A DNA stretch of 64,000 nucleotides, taken from positions 2,818,001 to 2,882,000 of the forward strand of contig CALSFV010000001.1 of assembly GCA_943737045.1 (NCBI GenBank), written 5' to 3'. Source of the stretch: Parapristionchus giblindavisi (lineage: Eukaryota > Nematoda > Chromadorea > Rhabditida > Diplogasteridae). Position numbers and translations under genes: made by a program. The notes under the pieces are model-generated. The model was not told where the DNA came from. It ran no database searches and saw only the letters and a list, made by a program, of their open reading frames with translations. Shown here in pieces: positions 11,240 through 23,871 of the stretch (its first letter is position 1; every line of letters begins with the position of its first letter).

Positions 11240-14223
11240 ATGTTATCTCGACGAAAGAAACAATCAAATCATACATTTCTGGAAGGGACAAGTGGATGTT
11301 ATGTACCTAGATCTATACCTCCAACCATTCCTATCTGTCTATGTATGTTCATATATCCATAATCTAATAACAATATATTAATATATTATCTTCATTAATA
11401 TATCTAAGTACTCAAATTCAATAAAAGTTATCTCAATGAAATAGTTCTTCTTCTTCTCTATTCAAAATATATTTTAGCCAGTATAAATAATCTTCAAAAT
11501 GATCGATCATCAACATCTCCTTCATCTCCAACTAATCTTCAACCAAAGAAACCATCTACTCAATCAATCAATAGTGGTATCATATATCAACAGTAACCTA
11601 CAGTATCCTATTATCTTACAGTAACCGGAGATGTTCCAATACAAAAGAAGACATCATCATCATCCCTCGCTCCATCTGTATCATCTCTTGTAGAGAATAA
11701 TGGATATCATATCAATGGAAGGTAGATCATTATTGATTAGTTTATCAAAAAAAAACTAATAAAAAGTACGTTAATAGTCATGATCATTGATTGATCAGAG
11801 ATAACCTTACGATCGCCACCGAAGCAAAAATTATAGGTTGACTCTTGATTGTTTTTTTTCTCAAAAATTGGTTCAAAATTAAATCCGTGCGATCTTTTAA
11901 ACCCGCGCTCTTACTTTTCGGGAGCAGGGATTGAGGGTATCGCGTGAATTTAAAAATAGGAAATAACAATAATAATAAAAATACTAATAAAAAGAATAAA
12001 TAATTGAATAAGTAAAAAAGCGACTAATAAGAGAGATAATGGAGGAGAAAAAAAGAGAGGAAAAAAGACCCACCAACCGCACCTTAGAGAGAAAAAAGGG
12101 AAGAATGTGAATGAAAAGAATGAAATTTGACAGACAAACAGAATACAGTAATCTAATTATCGATTGATATTCTAGACGTGAACCATCTCCCCGTCAAATT
12201 CATAGAAAGATTCCTTCTGGACAACAGCCATTGAGTTCACATAGTTTCAAGTATCATTGATTTTATTGATTGATTTCATAATTATCTATTGAAGAAACAT
12301 TTAAAAATATAGATAATATTTAAGTTATGAACGTCCTCGTAAGATGTTGGCTCCTTCTCTTTCATTCTCTGTAATTGGAAATCATCAACAACAATATGAT
12401 CATAATGAGATTCAAGTAAGTTTTTATGAATAAATAAAATGAAAACAAAATGATTAAATGTTGATTGTGACTACATATGCATCCAATCTTATTATATAAC
12501 AGCAAGAAAATTCTGAATGCATGGGAAGAAAAGTAACTTGTTGACGGTTTCTTCATTTTATACACTATTTCTTTCTTCCTTTTCATAAGAGAAATCATTT
12601 TGTGGAGAATACTTACCTTGTATTTAGTGTTATATTTGAGTATATGTAACGATATAATCAAATTAAATTAATAAATTAAATTAAATTGTTAAATAAATAA
12701 ATGATATGTATATAGGATGTATCATTGATATCATCTGATCGTCGTTCATCTTCTACATTGAATACAATCAATCCATCATTTCAACAACAACGATTCACTT
12801 CCATTTCATTACAACATCTACCTGGACGATCTAATACTACTTCTACTTCGATTATTGGTATTTTGTTATTTGTTTATAAAATATATTAAGCTTTAGTGGT
12901 AAATTAACGATATAGATCATATGCATGGATCATGATCTCAAATTCTCTGTAGAAAAAGGAGAAAAAAGAATAATCTCTTTTTATGCACCCTAGTTCCTCT
13001 TCCTTTGCGACTTTAGAAAACGCCTCAATTTCATATTTTGACCCAAACAAATTACTAAATTCACAACCATTAAAGTATACAATCTATTCTGTGAATGTAT
13101 TTATCTTTCAGAAGTGACTGGCAATGATGATGCAGTAGCAGGGAATATTCCAGAGGAACAATTAGATCTTCCTCCTAATTGGAGTCAAGAGAATATTGTT
13201 ACTCATAAAGAAGGAAGTAATGAACCTATCACTCTCAGGTGCATCATAATTGATTGATTGATTGAGGATTATCGATTGATTATTATAGATATTACGTAGA
13301 TCACAATACAAAGCGTACTCATTGGTTACATCCTCTTGTGAAGGAAAAGTTACCATTTGGATGGAGAAAAGAGTATACTCCACAATTAGGAGTTGTGTAT
13401 CATAAGTAAGTTATTATATTCGTATATTCAAATTATATTCGAAGTTATCTTTGATATTATCAAGGAGTCCCAGTAAGAAATTTTTTTTGAAACAGAATAT
13501 TTTTGTCTGTTTCATTTCAAACGTTATTTATGTATTTTGTGTGAATGAGAAATAATTGTGAAACAATGACAATGGGACGTTTTTATGATTATACAAATAA
13601 AATTGGATGATTGATGGATATATGTATTTGTATTTAAGTGATCAATTGGGAACCTCTCAATATGAACATCCTGGATTAGCAAAGAATGCTCCATTATCAA
13701 CAACAACTAATCAACATAGAATAGATAATATTCAATCTCCACAGAAGATTCAGAATAATAATGAAATACATACGATCAATCTTGTTAGAGTAAGTTCATG
13801 AATTATTTGAAAACGATGATATGATCATTTTGAGAAGATCTTTGTTTCATTTCTTATAGTTCCATTGCGAAATTTGTTCGTTTTGTTAATATATAATATT
13901 ACGTTAATTTGAATGATTGTATCTATTTGATTACAGGATGAAGTACCAGAATGGTTACATTTGTATTGTCGAGCTCCTTCTTCAACTGATCATCTATTAG
14001 ATTGGACTCTTTTCTCTGTTACTAAACTTGAATATTATTGGGGTCTTGTATATCAACTATTCAGACAAGATGTTATTGATGCTGTTAGGAAGTATGTACT
14101 CTAAACTTTGATCTTTAATCTTTGATCTTTGATCTTTGTTCTTTCAGACGTGATCGTTTGATGATCGAATTACAAAAGGAGATCACTCGTCGTGAACAAG
14201 AATTAATCAATAATGGTCAATAA
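11240..14223 (+). CDS. SAV1: Salvador homologue, Hippo-pathway scaffold
   Basis: Eleven exons splice in frame to about 410 residues. Salvador links the Hippo/MST kinase to Warts in growth control, using WW domains and a C-terminal SARAH coiled coil. Seen here: start MLSRRKKQ, close to the MLSRKK start of animal SAV1; a long Ser/Asn/Gln-rich disordered N-half; WW1 from about residue 224 (LPPNW to THWLHP); WW2 directly after (LPFGW), whose second aromatic is Tyr in SQYEHP, as in other Salvadors; and a SARAH helix (YYWGLVYQLF, then KRDRLMIELQKEITRREQE). The stop is TAA at 14221-14223. A short alternative start at 11220 would need an extra mini-exon and is less likely. The intron at 11723-12175 is the longest and holds no recognisable element. 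Confidence 0.95.
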
Positions 14224-14890
14224 ATATAATAAAATAGGATATATTAATATAGTCTGTACATATGTAATTCATTTGAGTGCCATTCTTTCCTCTCTATCAT
14301 CTCTCCTTTCCTTCTATTCTCAAATTACAATAATACAATATACTCTATTGTACATATTTCACCTCATAAACCCATTCAATCATTCGATAGCCAATTTCAT
14401 TGATTTTCTTTCTTCATTTCTGATAGATTTCAATGTAGATTTCACTCTTTATATATTATTGTTAGTACTATTTCAATATGAGATCATAAATAGAATAGAA
14501 GTGAATCTCTTCTAAACTCTTCCTCATCCATTTCATTCTTGCCTTCATTCAATTATGCTCAATTCTACCGTAATAAATCAAACTTCTTCATTCTTCTCTA
14601 GAAGAGACAAATGTATACAGAAAATGAAATTGAGGGAATGATTGTTTTGTATCGATAATGAAGACTCGTAAGAGATTGAATTGATTAGATGAATTGGTCA
14701 TGGAATATATAGACGACCCGTTGAGATATAGACAAGTGATCTAAGATGAATTAGAGATGGAGAGGGAGGGAGAGGGAGAGGTTGAGGGAGAGAGGGAGAA
14801 CGAGATAGAGAGAGAGGAATATATAAATACTCATGAATATAGAATGTTCATTGTGGGGATTATCATTTGATAGAAGACAACGACTAAATA
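14224..14890. other. Convergent 3' region between SAV1 and the MOLO-like gene
   Basis: AT-rich, with a small GAGGGA-type purine block at about 14756-14818. No gene found. Confidence 0.6.
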
Positions 14891-17531
14891 TTAAAACATC
14901 AGATGAGTTTTACTCTTTCCTGATACTATTTTAATGCCTGAGGCTGATTTCTTCACTGCTAGTTTACGACGAACAATGTACCTATAAATATATTTATATT
15001 AATATTTTAAATATAATATAATATTGTAAATGTACCATTCAGTAATGAGAGCAAAAAGAACCAATCCAACACATAAGAAACCAAGATGTCTAGCCCATAA
15101 AGGTACTGAATGATTACGTGGTTCTCCATTCAAATCATGGAATTCCTTAAAATATATAGTTGATTCATTCATCTATTCATATATATACTTACTCTCAAAG
15201 CTATTCCCAAATCATAAATGAGATCTCTTAGAATTTGTTGAATGGGAAGATTCTGTACTACAGCATTTGTTGTTTCCATTTCAATGTTATTCATTGTATA
15301 TCGAAGACGATTATCACCTTATCAATCATAATATTATACTTAGATCGACACTATTTTTATGGACTTTTACACTTTTAGGGACTTTGTGAACATAACGAAT
15401 AGATCAAAAATATAAGAAAAAATAATAGTTTGAAACCAATAATTTAATGTTTATACCTGTGTGTATTTTAACATATGGAATCTTTCTTGCATCATTAACC
15501 ATTCCATCCATTATAATAAGAGCTAACACCTAAAAGATCATCATTTTTTTATTTCTTTTTTCTGTGATCGATTTTTTCGGAAACTATTAAACTATTATAT
15601 ATTATATATTTTTTCTATTATGAGTAAATGGTTAATTCTTCTCTTACATGAGGTGTTTGACATCCAGTTGCTGTTCCAAACCATCTCTCATATATCTTCC
15701 AACTATAAACTTTCAAGAACATCTTCACATTATTAGCATATCCAGCTATGACTTCTGAATCCAATCGAGCACAATCATTATCGAATAAACATGAATATCT
15801 ATTATTTATTATTATTTATTTTATATTTAATTATTATTAAATAACCTTGATTCATCATACACAGATCCTACTGTAGAAGCTTGTTCGAGTTGACGAACTA
15901 GAAATAATAAATGATAAATAAATACAAAATTGTTTTCATACCAAGCACAATTCCCAAATGTGTTCGATTTCTATCATCTTCAAATACTCGTCGGAATCTA
16001 GATTATAAAGAAAATAATAATATTAATTTTAAAATAAATAAATAGATACCTCTCATAAACAGTTTCAATTTCATTCATTGGAACATGGAGAAGTTGAGAA
16101 TGAAGATCACAAATGAAATGAAGTTTAGATGATGTATGAGTAGAACATAATTGATCATACTTAAATTATATTTAGTTATTTATTAAAATAAATAAATCAA
16201 TCAATTAAAATCGAAAAAATAAAAATGTAATAAAAATGATGAACCAATCCAATCCATTTACGTTCTTTATTTACTTTCTTTTATTCTTAAATACATAGTA
16301 ATAATCCCTCATATACTCTATTCTCACTCATAATATTTCTCTCTCCGAAAGACATTTCCATGATACTTTATGAGATTCTTTATACTATCTATCCACTCAA
16401 TATTCAACATAAACTACTCTTTCCAATACATTCATATATTATAGAAAATATCAATAATTCATTTCAGTGTTTCTATTTCTTCCTTGTCTCTAGTTCTCAT
16501 TCATTTCCATTTTATTTATCATTGAACGAGACTATGAAATGGTAGTCATCTTTCCTAGGAATATAAAGTAGATATAAAGTAGTACATAGGATAAGATTAG
16601 ACATAAAAGGTCCTTTATATCTACTGTTCCCATATAAGTGCTCTCATATTATTTCATTATCAATTTACGATCATTTTCTTCTTTCATCTTCTATTTTTGA
16701 TGAATTCTATTATATGTAAAATGAGAAATGATTGAATGAAGGAAAAGAAGAAAGAATAGTAAGGAGATCATCATATTTCAACCACAATGCCACCATTTAT
16801 GACCGAATAATTAGATCCTTCGAGGCTCTCCCTCTCCCTCTCCCTCTCCCTCTCCCTCTCCCTCTCCCTCTCCCTCTACCCCTAGGATTCGTTTTGGTCG
16901 TATTGCTTATCGAGTTTACTCTACGCTTATGCATGACGTGAGAAGAGATGGGGGAGAGGAAGAGGAAGAGGAAGAGGGAGAGGAAGAGGGAGAGGGAGAG
17001 GGAGAGGGAGAGGGAGAGGGAGAGGGAGAGGGAGAGGGAGAGGGAGAGGGAGAGGGAGAGGGAGAGGGAGAGGGAGAGGGAGAGGGAGAGGGAGAGGGAG
17101 AGGGAGAGGGAGAGGGAGAGGGAGAGGGAGAGGGAGAGGGAGAGGGAGAGGGAGAGGGAGAGGGAGAGGGAGAGGGAGAGGGAGAGGGAGAGGGAGAGGG
17201 AGAGGGAGAGGGAGAGGGAGAGGGAGAGGGAGAGGGAGAGGGAGAGGGAGAGGGAGAGGGAGAGGGAGAGGGAGAGGGAGAGGGAGAGGGAGAGGGATAG
17301 GGAGAGGGAGAGGGAGGACCCATAAGTGTTCCAAGTCTATGGAGGAAGGAATAGATTAGAATGAAAGTATTAAAAGAAGAAGAGGAAGAGAATCTACAAA
17401 GAAGAAGAAGAAGAATGGATAATAGTCCAGTGGAAGTTAAAGGGAGGTCTTTCACTCACTCCCAATCGAGAAGGAGAGGGAGAGAAAGGAAAGGGAGAGG
17501 GAGAGAAATGAGATGGAAAGAGTGAGGGAAG

Positions 17532-17595
<64 letters not shown>

Positions 17596-18453
17596 GAGGA
17601 GAAGGAGGAGGAGAGGGGGGGATAAAGGGAGAGGAACCAGCTGGAATAAAATGGGTATACCACATGGAACTACATACAACTCTTTGAAAAGTTTAAAACT
17701 AAAATATCTTAAATCTTATCCATTTATTGTATAAAATTACTGGAATAAAATGATAAATGTGTTCGTCTATTTTGAATTACTAATAAATAAGGAATGAAAT
17801 AAATCTCTCACAATTTAAATCTTCAGATAGAAATTGTGATAGAAAAATGTATTATTTTATATTACACAACAATTATTTTGAATGAATTATGAATGAACCA
17901 TAGACAGTGTTCTTTCCAATTTGAAAACCAAAACGACCATTCAATATAGAGATTCTCTCAAATTCAACGGTCTTTCGCTTGTTTAGCTATAAAAGAAAAA
18001 TTGCTTGAGCTAGAATACGGTGTAGAATAAACAATTTCTATTCGTATATATAATGATGAATATTATGAACTAATGATCTTTTCATTCATTTCAAATGGAA
18101 ATTCATCATCAAATCAACGACGTCTAAATATTATTCATCTCGTCTTGAGAGATTTCATTTGCACTCAAATATATTAGTATTTATGAACTGAGAGATAACC
18201 GTAACCATTTTGTCTAATAGAGAATAATCAATAGATTCTTTTTTTTTCATTTCAAATTCGTCACCCATTTTCATCGCATATTAAATAGGAAAGATATATA
18301 AAAGCAGAAGTTAAATATAAAAAGAAGACGTACATGTGTATGAGGAAGTAACGGAGAAGGGAATTCACATGGAGAGAATAGAGGGGGATATGGTATTTGA
18401 CCTGTCCATCCTATTGATGAAATCAGAAGAAGAAGTAGTACAGAAGAAGACAT
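14891..18453 (-). CDS. MOLO-1/TPM-like secretory-pathway membrane protein
   Basis: Exon 1 (18334-18453) encodes signal peptide MSSSVLLLLLISSIGWTG and a Pro-rich stretch. After a 2.2 kb intron the coding resumes at 16159 and continues in short exons to TAA at 14891-14893, all in frame. The lumenal part has KLHFICDLHSQL, a long helical section, ERWFGTATGCQTPHVLALII and KIPYVKIHTG. Near the C-terminus is one membrane helix (LGFLCVGLVLFALITEW) followed by a basic tail. The order CD-motif, helices, W-x-G, Cys, hydrophobic strand, helix and single TM resembles TPM-domain proteins such as nematode MOLO-1, an auxiliary subunit of levamisole receptors. This is judged by eye and not certain. The large intron contains the GAGGGA array. 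Confidence 0.6.
16826..16877. repeat. (CTCCCT)n short array
   Basis: About eight CTCCCT units on the + strand, lying ~97 bp before, and complementary to, the long GAGGGA array. A foldback between the two is possible. Confidence 0.95.
16974..17316. repeat. Long (GAGGGA)n hexamer array in an intron
   Basis: About 57 near-perfect hexamers over ~340 bp; one unit near 17298 reads GGGATA. It lies in the first intron of the MOLO-like gene, whose transcript would carry (UCCCUC)n. The purine strand can form G-quadruplex or triplex structures. The long Glu-Gly, Arg-Glu and Pro-Ser frames are artefacts of the repeat. Confidence 0.98.
17541..17592. repeat. (GA)n microsatellite
   Basis: An uninterrupted AG dinucleotide run, flanked by further purine-rich DNA, in the same intron as the hexamer array. 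Confidence 0.95.
17905..18022. mobile_element. Diverged copy of the 120 bp CACAG MITE
   Basis: Aligns with the copies at 20719 and 22779 over its whole length. The ends are CAGTGTTCT and AGAATACGGTG, flanked by TAGA at 17901-17904 and 18023-18026. The two 5'-most bases seen in the other copies are missing. Confidence 0.7.
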
Positions 18454-18840
18454 TTAGATCAGAGATCATTTCATTACTCTCATTTGGTTCTGAAAGAGAT
18501 TGAATGATTAATCAAACCATACAATGGAAAAAAAGATCAATGATATTGCATATAGGAAAGTTTTGAAATTCTCCGAAGAGTCTACTTTATGTTCATTTGT
18601 AATGAACATATTCGAAAATGGGAAATTAATGGAATTAATGTAACGATGAATGTAGTTGTCGATGAATAAATAATGAAGATGAATGATATAAAAAGAAATG
18701 AAATGGTAGAAGGAATAAATGATGAATGAATGAAGGGAAGATGAATTATGATGAGATAATGAATAGAAGGATACGGATATTGAAGGAATGATCTAATGAT
18801 GATAATAATGTAATGGATGAGAAGAGAAGAAATGAAAAAG

Positions 18841-18945
18841 TGGGAGAAGGAGGAAAGAAAGGAAGAGGGAGATGGCGAAGGAGGAGGAGAGGGAAGGAGA
18901 GGGAGAGGGAGGGGGAGAGGGAGGAGACGGAGAGGGAGAGGGAGA
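18841..18945. repeat. GGAGAGGGA-rich block
   Basis: Degenerate purine repeat on the + strand. Confidence 0.85.
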
Positions 18946-19161
18946 CATGACAACCTCAGAATCTACACTACTTGAGACATAAATATGTGATTGAGAAGTT
19001 ATTATAATGATTGAGAGAAGAGAATGAATAGAGTGATAGAGAAGTTAATGATACTTTGATGATATGCTAATCTAATAAAATATATAATACATGAGCCTTG
19101 ATCTTCTGTGATAGATACAACGATATGGAAGAAATAGGATGAAAGTATAGATAGTGAACAC

Positions 19162-19208
19162 AATTGGATGGAACCAACCATGGTTGGTTACTTCCATCCA
19201 TTCCAATA
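19162..19208. repeat. Near-perfect 47 bp palindrome
   Basis: ATTGGATGGAACCAACC pairs with GGTTGGTTACTTCCATCC and flanking bases around a central CCATGG. A cruciform or a hairpin end of a small element. Confidence 0.7.
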
Positions 19209-19230
19209 ACTTTGTTTGCTACCAAATTTG

Positions 19231-19350
19231 TCATATCTCTCTTCCACTCTCCCTCCTCTTCCTCTCCCTCCTCTTCCACGTCCTCCTCTTCCTCCTCTTC
19301 CTCTTCCATTTCCTCCTCTTCCTCTTCCTCCTCTAACTCTTCCTCTTATT
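19231..19350. repeat. CCTCTT-rich polypyrimidine block
   Basis: CT-rich on the + strand and followed at 19485 by a purine block, so strand polarity switches within 150 bp. Confidence 0.85.
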
Positions 19351-19484
19351 CCCCTTCCTCTTCCTATTGTCACCTATCATATCATCAAGTCCATCTACTT
19401 CCTTATGGTAATGGAAGAAGAGGAAAGAAATGGAGCCAAAGAGAAGAAGATGTGATGCATGAGAGGAGATGATGAAGGGGATGA

Positions 19485-19612
19485 AGGATGGAGAAGAGGG
19501 GGAAGAGAGAGGAAGGAGAGAGGAAGGAGAGAGAGGGGGAGGAGAGAGGAGAGAGGGAGGGAGGAGGGAGGGAGAGGGAGAAGGGGAGGGGAGGAAGTGG
19601 AAGAAGGGATGA
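19485..19612. repeat. GGAGAGAGG-rich purine block
   Basis: Degenerate purine repeats of opposite polarity to the preceding block. A further (GA)n run lies at about 19780-19807. Confidence 0.85.
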
Positions 19613-19776
19613 GTGAAATGAGATGATATTGACCCTCCAGGGCAGAAACCACTTCGTAAGTCTAAAATGCGAGAAGAAGAAAAAGACAAAGCATCTCGGC
19701 TTTAGTGGAAACAGAAAGAAGTCGTATTAGAGATGGAAGATGGAAGAGGAGGAAGAGAGAGGGAGGTGGAATGGGT

Positions 19777-19810
<34 letters not shown>

Positions 19811-20149
19811 AAATCTCTCCAGGGACATCATGGTACACACCCTTGTATTAGAAGAATGAAGGAGAATAAGGATGAAGGTAGAAGAATAAGATGAAGTGAA
19901 GCGAATGAAGGGGAAGGGAGAGAGGGAGAGGGAGAAGGGATACAAGAGACAACATGGAGTCTACAAACGAATAGATATAGGATGGAGAGATAATAGTCAT
20001 ACCTAATCAATATCGTACAATAAACTCTATTCAATCTTTCATTTTGTCGAGTATTCACATTCTTGAAAAAAAGAAAAAAAAGGCCCTTCAGAATAGTCCA
20101 AAAAAGTGATTTGATATGTGGTGTTACCTTTTCAAAACGGGCGCACGCC

Positions 20150-20410
20150 GTCCTTCGAAATAGTGTTACATTCGGAAACGTCAACGTCAACTTTGATTTT
20201 GAAGTATTTTGGGTCCCAATCGGAAAACCCTTATTGTCAATTGGGATACGGTAAGAAGTTACCGTAACCATGGATCAATAATGGCTGACTACCGTAACCT
20301 TTTACAGTAATTTCGTGATCCATCTGGGTTTTCCACTCGAGACCGAAAACACTTCAAATTTCAAGTTGACGGAGACGTTTTCCGAATAGCTGAATTTCAC
20401 TATCGATATA
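20150..20410. mobile_element. Old, diverged foldback element
   Basis: TTCGGAAACGTCAACGTCAA at about 20172-20191 matches the complement of the DNA near 20360-20390 with scattered changes, and the mirrored pattern continues inward (CGGAAAACCC and GGGTTTTCC). The central region carries paired ACCGTAAC motifs. No coding. Confidence 0.55.
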
Positions 20411-20718
20411 ATGTAAACGCAAAATTGCAAATGTTGTGTTCTTAATTTAACCTGTTTACATAACAGAAATTGTTCAAGTGATTTTAATTTTAATTTCCAA
20501 TTTTTTTCAATAAAAGCCACTAAAGACGAGAAGTTGGAATGATATCTTCGTGGATTCCTTCGTTGCAGTATTAATTATGGATTTGCCATTCGAAGAGGTC
20601 GAAACTGAAAATACAGCAGCGTTACTAAAGAAAGAAGACAACGTTTTATCACACTCCAGGTCCAGTGAATAGTTGATCTTGATAAAGAGTATTAAATAAA
20701 AAAAAATTCATACTCCAT

Positions 20719-20838
20719 CACAGCGTTCTCATGACTTTCAAAGCAAGAACGACCGCTCAACATACAAACTCTCTCGAATACAATGGTCTCTCCTTTGTCT
20801 TGCTTTGGAAGAAAAATGGCTTGGACCAGAATACTGTG
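20719..20838. mobile_element. 120 bp CACAG MITE
   Basis: Starts CACAGCGTTCTC and ends AGAATACTGTG, flanked by CCAT at 20715-20718 and 20839-20842. Nearly identical to the copy at 22779. TIRs are about 10-12 bp with internal mismatches. Confidence 0.85.
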
Positions 20839-21480
20839 CCATATTCAAGAACACAAACCCTCTTTATAAAATCATGTGAAGTTACTGTGATTGAAAGATT
20901 ATAAAAACTTTTGAAAGAGAAAGCATAAGAAATATGATAAAAGAGTAGAAACAATAAGAATCTCCATATGAATATCAGGTATCGTTAGAGATATAAAAAA
21001 TTACGTGATAACAAATTTGACAACACATGTTAAAAATGGAAAATGATTGGATGGATTGTATAATAATCATAATTTATCTACGCCCGAGGCGCAACAGCAA
21101 TTAAGTGAGCCATAATTGGTAAAATCTATGATTTGAATTATGTATAGAATAACGTTGAATAATGAGTGAAAGATCTTATGAATATACAATGTTATTGTTT
21201 ATTTACTTGAGTGACACTCATAACTCAAGAATTGTCCAAGAATTAGTGAGTATAGTCTTTTCTCTTTCTATTTTATTTTGGAAAGACTATTAATATTTTC
21301 TTAATGATATTTTTTATAAGGAATGGTTGGAGAGATAATAATTATGAATATATTGAATATATGCGATAGAAGAAATAAGGATATGAGAAATGAAATGGAT
21401 ATTGGATGAGGATAAGAAGATGAATAGAGAATAGAAGGTAGAAGGAGAGGAGGGAAGAGGTTAGAAGGTAAGGTGATGGA

Positions 21481-21950
21481 TTGGAGAATGAGGAAGGGCG
21501 AAGAAGGAGAAAAAGAGGAAAGAAAAGGGAGAGGGAGAGGGAGAGGGGGAGAGAGACGGAGAGAGAGAGGGACGGAGAGGAAAAGTAGGAAAAAAGGAAT
21601 AATAATGAGTAGTAGAAAGTGTGTGACTCCGTGTATAATAGAATTGATTGTCAGAATTGACGAATGAAGAAAAGAGCACTAACTATGTATGGAAGAAGGA
21701 GAAAGGGAGAGGGAGGAGGGAAGAGAGAGGGAGAGAGAGAGGGGGGGGAGAGGGAGAGAAAGATAGTGGTATCTTCTTCGTCGACTACAATTGTCTATGT
21801 CCTCTTCTTCTTCTCTCCTTTCGAGGTGTGAGACAAGAGAAAGAAGAGATGAATACATGGATAGAGTAGAATGAAAGAGGAATGGAGAGAGAGAGGGAAA
21901 GAGAGCGAGATAGGAAGAGGGAGAGAGGTAGGTAGGGGGAAGGAGTCTAT
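21481..21950. repeat. Cluster of purine blocks
   Basis: GA/GGGAGA-rich stretches at about 21481-21580, 21690-21765 and 21875-21950, separated by ordinary sequence. No gene seen. Confidence 0.8.
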
Positions 21951-22419
21951 CTCGATTTACTTCAATTATACAGAGTGTCTATTTCAGTCATGGATAGTAT
22001 ACAATCAATTCAATATAATAAAAGAAGAAATGCATCAATGTGTACCTTTTTTGTGAATTTGAGATTTGGAAAAAGTTTATGTATGAATTTTCCGATGGAT
22101 TAGGGCAAATTTCTCTTATTTTTTAATTTTCTATTATACTTCATTATGAGGGTGAGAGATCAAAGATCAGACGAGGGAGTTAGAGGGATAACCAGAATGA
22201 TACATCAAAAGTAGTTATTTTGTCAACCAAATTTTTTTAGTTACTATGACGCGTTATAGCCCCAAAACCATCAAAACAATCGGTACTAAACATAAGAATA
22301 ATTTTTAACACTATTCTTTGAGATAAAATCCATCGTGTGGTCACTTCAAGTATTGAATATTATGGATTCATCTATCAATTCAATATCAATTTTTACTTTT
22401 TTTAAAATATTAGTGCAAG

Positions 22420-22492
22420 CAGGGCTGCGCATTTTTCGATTTTTTTTGTTCGAAAAAATCGGTTTTTCTAAATAATTTTTCGCACAGCCCTG
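22420..22492. mobile_element. 73 bp mini-hairpin element
   Basis: CAGGGCTGCGC at one end and GCACAGCCCTG at the other, with further pairing inward (TTTTTCGATTTTTT against AAAAAATCGG). CAGGG ends are seen in many hAT MITEs, but no clear duplication flanks it. Confidence 0.6.
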
Positions 22493-22778
22493 TTACGAAT
22501 TTAAATTGTAGGAATAAAACGAATAGCAATGTAAAATTATTTATTATATTTCAGACAAAGAATATGGCATCGAGAGAAAAGTTGTCTGGGAAAGAACGTG
22601 AACATAATTAAAAATGAAAAAAATGAATTAATAGGAATAGAATGAATAAGAATTAGTTCATTGGAAGAATGGATAATGAAGATATGAAAGAAATGGAGTT
22701 TGAGAGGAAGAAAATTGTCATCGATGAAATACATTTATGAATAAACAAAATAATTCTTTTTAGTCTTAAAAATTGTGA

Positions 22779-22898
22779 CACAGCGTTCTCGTGACTTTCA
22801 AAGCAAGAACGACCGCTCAACATACAAACTCTCTCGAATACAATGGTCTCTCATTTGTCTTGCTTTGGAAGAAAAATGGCTTGGACCAGAATACTGTG
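22779..22898. mobile_element. 120 bp CACAG MITE
   Basis: Same length and nearly the same sequence as the copy at 20719 (I see two substitutions), flanked by GTGA at 22775-22778 and 22899-22902. The 4 bp duplications show independent insertions. Confidence 0.88.
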
Positions 22899-23678
22899 GT
22901 GAATGAACTCTTTGTTTGTCAAAGTCTAGAGTAATCCTTTAAGAGTGTTCATAGATGAGAAAGAAGAAAGACTCATCTTTAGTCAAATATAATTCCATCA
23001 TAATGAATAATCCTTCTATTCCATCTATTCTCATTATATAGAACAACCAATGGAACATTATACAATACTTGTATTATTTTAGTCAATAATATTATAGACG
23101 ATGAACTATTGTGTTAAATGCGATATAGAATTCCCATTTCCTCCATCATTTTATTCAGTATTCACAAACTTCAAATAATCAATAATAAATCACAGCAAAT
23201 CAAATAAGAAGATCACTTTGAAGACACTTTCTTCATATGTGATTGATTGATTACTTTATAAACTTGTACAAATGTTCCTTATCTAACCTATTTCCTGTAA
23301 ACATTTGATTACCGTATACAGAATATAAATCAAAGATATCTCAAATATATTCTACTCCACTTTCAATCAATATTATATGTACTATATGCAAATAAAATGT
23401 TTATTGCTTTATAAAATGATTAAAAGCAAGCTTGCAATACAATATATGATATGGAACAGTAGTGAATTATCCAAATGGAGATACTACCAGGAATAAAATA
23501 GTTCATTTGTATAAATCATAATATCGTATCTAATACTACAATAAATCTTCTGGTGTAGGTGAATGATGAGCAAATCAGAATGTACATATAAAATATGATT
23601 AGAATGAATTTGAATGGATAAAACGATGATACTTGTGAGAGGAGATCATATCAATCAATATCAAAAAGCCATCTCTCC

Positions 23679-23871
23679 CATACATTTTCGGTACCCTCGC
23701 CGTCTATTTTTATATAGTGGGTCAATTCTCGAAATAGAGTGGGTTGATTCACAAAATTCGTTATTTTCACATAAAAATCGTCATTTTCAGCTTCTTTTTT
23801 TTATCAAGTGGCCTAAAATGGGCCTTATATAGTGGGTCAATCCTCGTACTGCGAGGGTATGGCAATGTATG
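23679..23871. mobile_element. hAT-like MITE with CATACATT termini
   Basis: TIRs CATACATTTTCGGTACCCTC and, from the right, CATACATTGCCATACCCTC. Exact 8 bp duplication ATCTCTCC at 23671-23678 and 23872-23879, as made by hAT transposases. Fragments with the inner ATAGTGGGTCAATC motif occur near 1665 and 46650-46826, and a terminal piece near 39270. Confidence 0.85.

Noticed and set aside
16916..17455. Long Pro-Ser, Glu-Gly and Arg-Glu reading frames on both strands
   Set aside because: They are produced by the GAGGGA hexamer in all frames. No splice signals or ordinary codon use support coding.
20577..20670. 31-codon frame MDLPFEEVETENTAALLKKE
   Set aside because: Looks protein-like, but it is isolated, has no good donor or neighbouring exon, and soon hits a stop.
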